The position numbers were made by a program, and so were the translations under genes. The notes beneath the pieces were generated by a model. The model worked only from the letters and a program-made list of their open reading frames with translations, was not told where the DNA came from and ran no database searches. A stretch of DNA of 64,000 nucleotides, from NCBI GenBank assembly GCA_014773175.1, contig VXCM01000482.1:87969-151968 (forward strand). Reading direction: 5' to 3'. Numbering within the stretch: position 1 is the stretch's first letter; each line of letters starts with the position of its first letter. This stretch comes from Lucifuga dentata. Taxonomy: Eukaryota; Chordata; Actinopteri; Ophidiiformes; Bythitidae. Shown here in pieces: positions 12,661-22,163 of the stretch.

Positions 12661-13015
12661 GGCTGCAAGTAAAGTCGGCTACAAATTCAGCACGGGTTCC
12701 AAAGACCTTCCAAAGCAAGTCCGTGCCAAAGTTGTGGAAGGGCACGCATCAGGTGAGAGATATAAAAAGATTTCTGTGGCTTTGAATAGCACCCTTAAGG
12801 CCATCATTTGCACTTTCCACTGACAGCTAAAGCTAAGTGACTGGACAGAAGAGGACAGGTCAGAGAGACACACCAGGAGTTTAATGAAAACCCTTAAAGA
12901 CCTGCAGGGTTTTATGGCCAATAGACGACAAGATGCGCATCATACAGCAATATCAAAGATGCTGCACAGATCTGGCTTATATGGAGGATGGCAAGAAGAA
13001 AGAACTTTCTCAAAC
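12660..13015 (+). pseudogene. Degenerate Tc1-like transposase fragment
   Basis: Conceptual translation of the plus strand, allowing breaks, gives a Tc1-family N-terminus. It shows a helix-turn-helix-like segment (DLPKQVRAKVVEGHASGE then YKKISVALNSTLKAII), then LKDLQGF, then HHTAISKMLHRSGLYGG, which matches the Tc1 motif before the DDE catalytic core. In-frame stops interrupt it and the catalytic domain is absent. It is an old, inactive remnant between the two convergent zinc-finger genes. Confidence 0.75.
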
Positions 13016-13352
13016 TGACTCACAGGTGAATACTTAATACATGAAGACAATTCAGTTTTGCCATTTATTTATTTATTGGAAAATTGTTTCACTGCATCCA
13101 CATGATTTGTTATGTGCTTTGGAACAGAGCAAGACAAGTCCTTTTTAATTCTGTGAAATTTACAGGTTCCAAAACAAGAAAAAGCAAATACATGGAAGGA
13201 GTATTCATTTTCTATCCACTTTGTATTTGCTATTTTTTTTTTCAATGTACTGTATAATAAAATTTTATCAAAACAAAGGAGATCACATGCATATAACAAG
13301 CAAAGATAGAAGTCACTGGCCTTGCTTTCTTGCTGTTCCTACTGAGCAGCCA

Positions 13353-15594
13353 TTAAAGCCTTGTCAGCTGTGTGGATTCGTCCCTGTGAGTCTGGACGTG
13401 TTTTTTTAGATCCTCTTTCCGTAAGAACCCTTTGGCACAGATGCTGCAGCAGTGTGCTCGCTCCCCTTCATGAACACTCATGTGTTTGGTCAGTGAGCCA
13501 CTTGCGGTGAAGCATTTGCCACAGATGTTACACAGATATGGCTTCTCTCCTGTGTGGGACCTCATGTGGATTTTCAAAGCGCCGCTCTTGTAGAACCTTT
13601 TGTCGCACACGCTGCAGCGGTGCGTGGACTCTCCGGTGTGGATCATCATGTGGGTTTTCAGAGTTCCTCTCTGTCTAAATCCTTTGCCGCAGACACTGCA
13701 GAGGAATGGCTTCTCCCCAGAGTGAATCCTCATGTGAGCCATCATATATTCTTTAAAGCTAAAGCTCTGGCTGCAGACACTGCAAACATACGGTCTCTCG
13801 CCTGTATGAGCCCTCATGTGCCCCATCAGATTTCCATTTTGGGCAAACGCTTTGCCACAGATGCCGCAAATGTATGGTTTCTCTCCTGTGTGAGTTCTCA
13901 TATGCATCTCCAGTTGTATGTGGCTGTCGAAATGTTTTCCACAAACCTCGCAGTCATTTGTTCTGGTGTAAGTTTGCAAGTGAAGCCTCAAGCTCTCTTT
14001 AGACTCAAAGTGTGTCCCACAGACACCACAAAGATTCACATCCCTCTCTTCTTTTTGTGCATGCTTTAAAAAAGAGGCTCGATAACTGAAAGACTTGCCA
14101 CACACTTTACAGCAGTATTTCAGCTGGGATAAATTGCTGCAGCCCTTGTCTTTAAGTCTCATAAGCGTTTCCTGAATTTTTGCTTTTGACTCTAGCTTTT
14201 GTAAACAAGGTCCTTCTTTGGTCTGATCTTTATCGCTGCCACCATCGTCACTTTCACTTCCCTCAGTCTCTTTCCACTCTTCATCACTGTCACCCATTTT
14301 ACTCTCAGCTTCAGAGCAGTCAGCGTCTAACCGTTTCTCGTCTGTAATGGTTTGATCCCTGCAGCTGTTTTCCTCATTGTGGGCTTGTACGTGCACCTCC
14401 ATACTCTCATCATCAGCATCCAGATGTTTTCCGCACACTCCACAGAGATTTGCACTCTTTTCATGCTGAAGCACATGTTTAAGAAAAGAACGCTTATACA
14501 TGAAAAATTTTCCACAAACTCTGCAACAACTCTGTCCTGGTTTGTGGCTCTTATTTGTTGCTCCAAAACTGTTGCTTGTGTTCTTCTGTTTATTATTCAC
14601 TGTGAGACCCTTGTGGAAAGACCTTCCACACGTTTCACAACAATCTGTACCCTGACTTTCTCTCAGTCTCCGATATCTTTTCATTTTATTTGACTTAAGT
14701 GATTGAAGTTTTTCATCCAACTCTGTATCACTACCCTTATCTTCACTCCCACCTACTGAATGTTTGGATGACACCGCTTCCTGGTCACTGTCCATCTTTT
14801 CAGTCGAGGTGCCCTTTTCTGCTCTTTGCATTTGGCTGATAAATTCAAAGTCAGACTGTGTAGACACCTCTTTAATGTGCGGTGGACCTGGGCCTTGCTG
14901 AACTCGACTGGTCTGTTGCTCAGGGGAAACGTTTTTTTCACAGCTAGAGAAAGACTGTGGCAGTCTATCTGAAGGGAAGATTGAAGAGAGAATTCAGTGT
15001 AGCCCTCAGCGCAAAGCATTAATCTGTACTTTGGTTAATTTTGCATAATAAATGAGAAGCTAATAGTGCAAACAGAAGAAAAAAAAATCAATTTACAGAC
15101 CTGCTCTGTGCAAACTTGTCTCTGATTTTAATGTGATATCCAGCAGTTTGTGCTGACAGTCTGTCTCTTGATGGGAACAGGCGATCTTGGCCTCATATTC
15201 ACCCATCATAATCTTTAGGATCCCAAATATCTCATCAGCAACCATCATCAATCGCTTGTGAACAAGCGCCCTCTGCTGATCAGGTAGCATTCCTGGTGAA
15301 ATAAAAATAAATAAAGATGTGCAGCATTTTGTCTACATAATGTGCCAATCGGGCTCTAGCTTTGTCAAATGAGAATCGCAAAAAAAAAACAAAAAAAAAA
15401 AAAAAAAANAAAAAAAAAAAAAAAAAACCCCGATAATAATCACATAAGAATGAAAACAAACAAGACAGCTATTTTGTATTGTCAGGAAAAGCGAGCTAAT
15501 GCTGCGTTCGACAGACCTCGGATTTTTCCTACTTCCTACTTGGAAAAATGCGTTGGAACGACGCATTTTTCGCCCGTGGAAGCGAGCTTTGTTT

Positions 15595-15627
<33 letters not shown>

Positions 15628-16231
15628 GAGCTTTGCGAATGGAAATGATCAGCTAACAGGCGAATAACGTATTTTTTCTTACGTGATACTGAAATAAAAA
15701 GGTCAAAATATATCGCCAAGTTAACTATCTACAGTATATAATAACTGTTTGCTATTGATACCTAAGTGTAAATAACTTTAGAATATTACTTCTTTGTACA
15801 AATGTTTAATACCCACTGTGATTAATATCATTGTAAAACAACTCAACCAAACAGTCCTGTTATATAACTTTACTTTAGGTAGCATTTATTACTACGTTTA
15901 TTTACAGTATTTATTGGTGTTCATCCATGCTTTTTTGAATACATTTGCTGGAACAGTTTGAAGTTCCGACTGGGAAAAATCCGACTCCCGAGGTAGCTCG
16001 AACGCAGCACTTGTCAGTGTAGCACTACATGGGAACTTCCAGTTAAAAGCATGAAAACGTAACGCTACGTTCTATTTACTTATTACGGAACGTAGAAGTT
16101 TCCATACCTTCCTTGTGCAGCATCTTCTTCTCCGTTAACGTGAAGTTTGTCTCCACAGCGCCGACAATCTCCACCGCTGCTGCCGCCAGCCTCTCTGCGA
16201 CCAGCGCCCGAAGCGCCTGCATTTTAGACAT
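13353..16231 (-). CDS. C2H2 zinc-finger protein, three exons, paralogue of the upstream gene
   Basis: Probable nuclear DNA-binding protein of 643 residues. Exons on the minus strand are 16231-16108, 15292-15101 and 14968-13353 (stop at the low end); phases match. Exon 1 opens [19 protein letters not shown] and exon 2 carries a similar helix ([18 protein letters not shown]), the same layout as the neighbouring gene. Exon 3 has an acidic Ser/Asp/Glu region, about three poorly formed fingers, two early canonical ones, and a C-terminal block of seven consecutive canonical C2H2 fingers with TGEKPY-type linkers. The finger [18 protein letters not shown] ends in Tyr where the last zinc ligand belongs, and its counterpart next door has Cys. 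Intron 1 contains a MITE and poly-A runs. Confidence 0.9.
15501..16008. mobile_element. MITE with GCTGCGTTCG inverted ends in zinc-finger intron 1
   Basis: The left end GCTGCGTTCG and the right end CGAACGCAGC are exact complements. The similarity continues inward through a CTCGGATTTTTCC / GGAAAAATCCGA pair. It lies wholly inside the first intron of the minus-strand zinc-finger gene and has no ORF. A poly-A insertion splits its left half. I could not fix a target-site duplication with confidence. Confidence 0.7.
15583..15635. mobile_element. Poly(A) micro-insertion flanked by 9-bp duplication
   Basis: The 9-mer CGAGCTTTG occurs at 15583-15591 and again at 15627-15635. Between them is TTTATTTAA followed by an unbroken A-run. 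This looks like a target-site duplication around a severely truncated retro-insertion, nested in the MITE. Confidence 0.6.
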
Positions 16232-18469
16232 GCCGACACCGATAACGTCTTTGTTTATTATCTGTACATTTTGCTCAGCGGCTCTGCCAAGTACCGATTT
16301 CTAGTCACAACAAACAAACACAGACTGAAACATTTTACAACGGAAATTACGTCTTCTTCTCGTCCACATTCAGTTTTTATTGTGGCACGTTGCTGCCACC
16401 TTCAGTTCTTTGCTGCACATTACAGCTCATGCAATTTCATAATTACAGTGTCCAAAAAATTAATAAATCGCTGAATTATTGTGAGTACATCTCAGAAAGG
16501 CTGTAAATGAGCTTGTTCTATCGGACATCTGGTGGCCAGAGAACCTGATAACATCTCTTACTCATTAAACAATGTTGTCTACTACAAAGTTCTAATCTGA
16601 GTCCACTGATGTTAAACCAAACATTGAGGAAATCATGACCTAATTTTGCTAGTGTTGTGTTGCAGTGCCATGGGCTGAATGAAAGCAAGAAAGCATTTTT
16701 GGCCTGACCCACATTTTGCTGTCCCATTTAGGCAGCAAAATGTGGGTCAGGCCATGTTTTAGGGTAGAAACTAGGTGATATGGCAAAAAAGTCTGTACTG
16801 TAAATTGTTTGGGGCAAGAAGACTGTTGACCTTGTGGGCATTGATACCAATGTGTGGTGGAAATCACATGAAACTGTGCTGCAGGACCAGTAGTTTAATC
16901 AGTTATGCTACATTATGTTCTTACTGCATGCACATGTACATACAATTTTAAATTTTACAACTGGAAGGAAAAACTTTGCTTTTCCAAAGAAGCTCAAAAC
17001 CTCATTGAGTCTTACATTTCCTCCGTTCACTAATGGAGAGATCAACATTGCTCACACAGCAGCACCAACAACCTTGTTTATCTCTGCACATACAGCTTAA
17101 ATATAACACTAATACGCGTGATGATAGGCAAATTATTTTATGATGTTTTCCATCAAATGTCCATGTATGAAATACTAAGGCAACAAAGGCAAAAAAAAAA
17201 AAAACTCTGAATTTAGCACTTAGTTTGGAGATCACTGGACATACAAGTCTTGACCCAGATTTTGGAAAAAAAAAAAAAAAAAAGAAAAGAAAAACTTGCT
17301 TAACAGTGAAGTATTTCATCACTCAGCGTTCATCAGGGTGGCCATGTACTGTTCTGTAAAACACGAACACACAAATATTGAACATTCAGATTGCACTGTT
17401 GGCCTTATGTGCGATGAGTGACACACAAACAGTTGTGTGACGTGTGGATCAGTGTCATCACTGCGAGACAGGCTAAAGGCCAGGGCTTTGTATCGAGTTA
17501 ATGATTAAAAACGCCATATATCACACTGGCTGTGTGCATCTTTCTTATCATATGAACAACCTTATCTTGCAACAGTCTGTCATTGTGTATGTGACATATA
17601 ACTAAATACCTGACAAGTCCCCAGGAAGGTGGTTCAGGGTTTTGCCTATTTTTTTTCAGAGCTGTACAACCTTTAGAAAGGGTGGTAATTGGGCCTTCAT
17701 TGAGGTTAAGATAAAAGGATAGTTTGGTTTTTGTTTTTTTACTTTATGATACTAAACTTTAATGAAACAGAATCAAATGCAGCATCCTCAAAACTGTATT
17801 AAAATGTGTGTGTGTGAGATTTAAAAACATGAATTTATATGCATTACGAGAGTGGAAGCTATTTATGTGAATGAAGATAATGCTGGCTGTCTTATGATTT
17901 CATGGTTTGCATTTTTTATTGATATGTATGCACTGTGTTTTACCTTGCTTTATATTTGTGATCATAGATTGCACGTCTGTTTGCTATTTCCTGTGATTAA
18001 CGGCAACACACCAAATTTCATTTTAATGAAGTGGAACAGGAAGCAAGTATTTTAAACATTTTAGATATTTTTATTAAAAAATAGTCAAAACAGTTTCAAA
18101 AAATACTTTTGTAGAAACAATAACATTTAAAAATACTACAACATAACATTACAGTTGAAACACACACCACATCAAAGTCATTTGTGAGTCTCAACAAAGC
18201 AACTCCATGCAAGCATTCTCTTGCTCTGCCCCAATTTAATCTTGCTGACTGTACTTTGCACTAACTAAATTCAGAATGAGTGGTCTAAGTGCCACTGAGT
18301 ATACTGGATCATGCTTCATACACATTCACAGTTTTTAGAGTTCAGTGAACAAATGATGCAGAAAACAAATTGCTATTGATTAATTGGATGTTTCGTGATG
18401 ATTGGTTTATTTGCATGTCAAAAGCACCTGAGGAATGTTTTGTAATCTGTGCACTCCCATGTGACTGTG
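16232..18469. other. Intergenic region between zinc-finger gene and g6pc
   Basis: No gene was recognised. It holds a strong hairpin at 16700-16754 and poly-A runs near 17190 and 17265. The end from about 18060 probably includes the 3' UTR of the minus-strand g6pc gene, with a complemented AATAAA near 18069. Confidence 0.5.
16700..16754. repeat. Perfect 22-bp inverted repeat with 11-base loop
   Basis: Bases 16700-16721 (TGGCCTGACCCACATTTTGC then TG) are exactly complementary to 16733-16754. The spacer is 11 bases. It could be part of a dispersed repeat or a hairpin-forming transcript; no gene overlaps it. Confidence 0.85.
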
Positions 18470-20836
18470 TTACAAGCTCTTTTTGTTCTGTAGGCTCAGA
18501 GCTCCGTTTACACAGTATGGGATGATACTGACAGTGGCAAGAGGTACGGTGGCGCTCTTACAGAAGGACAGCAGGTAAAAAAGGGCTGCAGTGTGAGTGG
18601 GGGGCTTGACAGAGTCAAACAGGTGGAGCAGGACCAGAGAGCTGATGATGTACCCTGTTTTAACCAATGTGCTGCTGCTCTTCTTGGTCTCAGTGTAGAG
18701 AGGCGAATGCAGGCCCAGTCCCAGGCCAAACAGAGTACCCATGTTACGCAGGAGACTGGCAAAGGGAGTGCTGTCCAGGTGCACCCACTCAGGCCTCACA
18801 CACCATTTCTGGGCTTTCTCCAGGGTCCACAACAGGTCCACACCCAGAACTTTGAGTAGAAGGTAGAAGCCAACAGCAAAGGAGGTCAAGAATAGTGTAA
18901 TGTAGAAGTACTTCTTCATGTTGGTGCTGTAGATCCACTCAGTTCGGTTGAAGGCCTCAGCCACGATCATACCTGGGGTTGATTGAATCAAAATGGAAAG
19001 CTTGGATGAACATCAAGCATAACAGCACAGGTTTGCTTAATGGTCTTAGAGCCATCAAGGTCAGGGGGTACTCAAATACGAATCTTAAAAATCCACAAAG
19101 AAAATTTGCAGTAAGACAAATGTCCGTTTATTAAGGTCAGTTAAGCCAGGGTTCGATTGTGTCGGGGGGGGGGGGGGNCCCCCCACCTCTCTCAATGGCC
19201 AATCCGACCCTGAGCCAAGCTAACTGCTGACGAAACTAGCTGCGCTGTCAACTCTCAATGAGCCCAATGCCGTGTCAACCCATTGTTGTCATGGAGATGA
19301 CAGGATGCTGAATGTCATTGGACCAAACCAAAGCAGATACACATTCTCACACAGACAGTGGAGCAGTCGGACTTTCAGAGGGCTATTTGCAGCAGAGAAA
19401 GCAGAGAATTTTGATTCATGTCGCAGCAATGTTTCGCAGATAATACATATGAAAAGTATAATTTGCTCAGAGTCCAGAGACAATTGTGGCTTGGCTTGGA
19501 TCCGGACCGAAGTCCGGACTTTGAGGATAACTGATCTAGGTCATTATATAGCCTGTTTCTCACTGACATTTATCACTGACCTGTAATAACGCCAGCAATG
19601 ACCTGGTGGGGAAAGTGGGCAGCAAGGAAGACCCTGGAGAGACAGACACACACTTGGACTCCACAGAACACTGTCCACAGAATGGTCTTCAGATACCTGT
19701 CAAATTAGAAATTCAAAGAACATAAACATGATTATATTATATTATATGTTCTTGAAAATGCCTGAACCAAGCCACTGAATTGAACTTGTCTGGCCTTTGC
19801 TAATCACGGGTCAGAACAGGCCAGCAAACCTTTACAGCAATATAACACTTACCACATCGTTTTTTGCTTATCACGACCATTTCAGCTGCCTATACGTCAA
19901 AACAACTTATATCTAACCTTTCATCCTCCCCCTGTACTAACAGAAGTCAATGATCAACCACAGACTAGAACAAATAGGGTATCTAAAGTGATATGCAGTA
20001 GAAGAAAATGGTAAACGACACCAATACCAATGAGGACAAGAACAAAATGTACATTTTCTCACTTAAGTTCTCTCAACTAAAAAAAATACCACCAAACATA
20101 GCATATACAGATAGCATTAGTTCTGTTACTTACCAGCTGCTTTTGGTGGATTTTTTGTTTCCAAATTTCTTCTTGCAGTTCATGATGGCCAGGATGGAGG
20201 TCACCAGGGTGTAGTAGATACCTGCAGCTCCCATAGCATGACCAGAGGGGCTACCTGCAGAAAACAAACCCATATGTTAGGATATTTACTCAACTAACAC
20301 ATCATTGAGAAAACCAGTGTATGTGCGGTAATAGTTCTTACCTGGTCCGGTCTCACAGGTCATGGGATACTGTTCAATGTGAGGACGGACAGTGTTTGCA
20401 TAGTATGGTGTCTCATGAACCCACCAGTAAGGCCTCTCCCCAAACAGAATCCTGAAGATGATAACAGAGGCATGTACTGACTTATAATCAATAATGAAAA
20501 AGTTAAGGATGGCTGTTTTAATGTTTTTTTTATGTCTAGCTTTCAAATTCAATCGATGCATAATTCTTGAGGTTCCAATTTCATCTCCAACTTACATACC
20601 CACCATTTGAACACCAAGTTTAGCCAGTCTCCAATCACAGCTACCCAGATTAGCTTAATGCCCACTGATGGCCGCAGGTGAAACCAAAGTGGGAAGAAGA
20701 TGAAGAAGGTGTTCCTGAGGTCTGCCGCCCAGGACACCCAGAGAAATAGGTCTTGAGCATCCTTATAGTTGGTCTGCAGGTAGTGGGTGATGCTCACACC
20801 CAAACCCTGCATGCCATCCATTATAGCATTAAGCAT
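18470..20836 (-). CDS. g6pc1: Glucose-6-phosphatase catalytic subunit, paralogue A
   Basis: ER-membrane enzyme that hydrolyses glucose-6-phosphate as the last step of gluconeogenesis and glycogen breakdown; 360 residues. Minus-strand exons are 20836-20604, 20451-20342, 20254-20134, 19696-19581 and 18972-18470, all in phase, the five-exon plan of vertebrate G6PC. The phosphatase signature is complete: Lys77 and Arg84 (FKW..ERPYWW), His120 in PSGHAMG, then Arg176 and His182 in [12 protein letters not shown]. Several hydrophobic spans fit a polytopic membrane protein. It ends KKSL, a dilysine ER-retrieval signal. Exon 3 is 15 bases longer than in the neighbouring paralogue, adding a lysine-rich stretch to the loop expected to be cytosolic. 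The Asn glycosylation site known near residue 96 in human is not a sequon here (NTV). Confidence 0.95.
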
Positions 20837-20930
20837 CTTAGCAGTGTCCCCAAGGGGAATTCTCAGTGTAGTCTATCTAATGTCAGTGAGGGGGAAAAAA
20901 GAATGTTGCTATATGTGACACAGCTGGTCC

Positions 20931-20938
20931 TTTTTATA
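20931..20938 (-). promoter_or_regulatory. TATA box of g6pc paralogue A
   Basis: On the minus strand the sequence is TATAAAAA, about 95 bases before the start codon. That leaves a 5' UTR of roughly 60-70 bases, as expected for a liver-type TATA promoter. Confidence 0.7.
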
Positions 20939-20973
20939 CCACAGGTGACCCCCTCCCCAAACGTATAGTCACG

Positions 20974-20990
20974 GTGATCTTTGGACCTTG
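20974..20990 (-). promoter_or_regulatory. HNF4-like DR1 site upstream of g6pc paralogue A
   Basis: The minus strand reads AAGGTCCAAAGATCA, a direct repeat of nuclear-receptor half sites with one-base spacing. It lies about 40 bases upstream of the TATA box. HNF4 control of G6PC is established in mammals; its use here is inferred. Confidence 0.5.
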
Positions 20991-21815
20991 CACATATGTA
21001 ATAATACACTGAGCTATAGGCGAGTCTGGCAGGACAAAAAACAAGCAAGCATGTTGAAAAGATAAAAAGATAGCGGGAAAACAAACCCTTAGCTGGTACC
21101 ATTCTCAATGAATTAGGATGGAGAGAGGGGAAAGATACACCTGTTGTGGTTGTTCCCCACTCATTCATTTTGACACTGTTCTTCTGTCTGGAAAGAGATG
21201 GCATCTGTGCTTTTGTGATCAAGCATATCAATGACTGGTTTACTTTATCATAGAACTTGTTGTTCCAAGAAATAACTAAAACTACAAAGTATAAAGTGTA
21301 TATGGTTAAGTTTATCTTATAATGGCTAAGTTCCATATTCAAAATTCAATATGTTCTTCCCTCAGCCATGATCCATCCTGCAACCAAGTTTTGACAAATA
21401 CGGTTCAGTAATGTTTTAAGTCATCCTGCTAACAAACAAACAACAGACACAGAAAGCATAACCTGCTTGTGCAGGTTATAACTCAGCCATATGTTGTTCA
21501 GAAAGGAAGACAAACTATATTAACTCAGCTCAGGCTAACACCCCCCCCCAAAAAAAAGTACATTTTCNTTTTTTTTTTTTTTTTTTTTATGATTTGGCAA
21601 AAATGCTGGAGTAATCTGAATGTATATTACATAAGTAGATTAATGATTAAATGATTGGATATGAACTGAGCAGAAGTTGAGCAAATAGCTGATAAAACCC
21701 AGCAGACTGAAACTTGCCACTGCTGTGATAAAAATGTTATGTCTCACCTGGGGTCACAAGAGAAAAACACCCATTTCCCTGACAGCCTCATTCAAACTCT
21801 CTCTCTGTGGCAGAG

Positions 21816-21822
21816 TATAAAA
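21816..21822 (+). promoter_or_regulatory. Candidate TATA box of g6pc paralogue B
   Basis: TATAAAA in plus orientation about 340 bases before the start codon. This would give a rather long 5' UTR of about 310 bases, so the assignment is tentative. Confidence 0.4.
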
Positions 21823-22163
21823 TGTGAACCGCAATCAATGGAAGCTAGTTTTATTTCATTGACTAGAGAGAAAAAATTCCTGGAAAGCTGTAATCGGAGT
21901 TGTAGTTTATGAAATTAGAGGGTTTTAGCAGAAGGAGGCTGAGTGTTGCAAAGGTTAAGGAATGTCTCTGTGCTGTCCTCAAAGGTAAATAAATTCACTA
22001 ACCTTGATTAAAGTCCAGAGGAGATCACACACGTACTGATCAAAGGGGACTGTCTAAGAGAGCCTGGCAGCAAGCTGAAAAGCCCTCAGCTCAGTCAGGA
22101 CTCACATCATAGATTCAGTGCATCACCCTCAGGTAGAGCTCTGGGTTTCCCACTGGTGATATC

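Larger units (their letters stand above)
20837..22163. promoter_or_regulatory. Shared upstream region of the divergent g6pc genes
   Basis: About 1.3 kb separates the two start codons. It holds a TATA box for each gene and DR1-like words (20974-20990 and near 22036). A poly-T run with a single N (21568) breaks the middle. No coding exon was recognised. Confidence 0.55.

Noticed and set aside
13554..14069. Plus-strand ORF opposite the zinc-finger array
   Set aside because: Antisense shadow of the repeated finger codons on the other strand.
19170..19560. Possible hAT-like or zinc-finger transposon sequence in g6pc intron 4
   Set aside because: Some words look like dispersed fish repeats, but no terminal repeats or coherent transposase frame could be shown.
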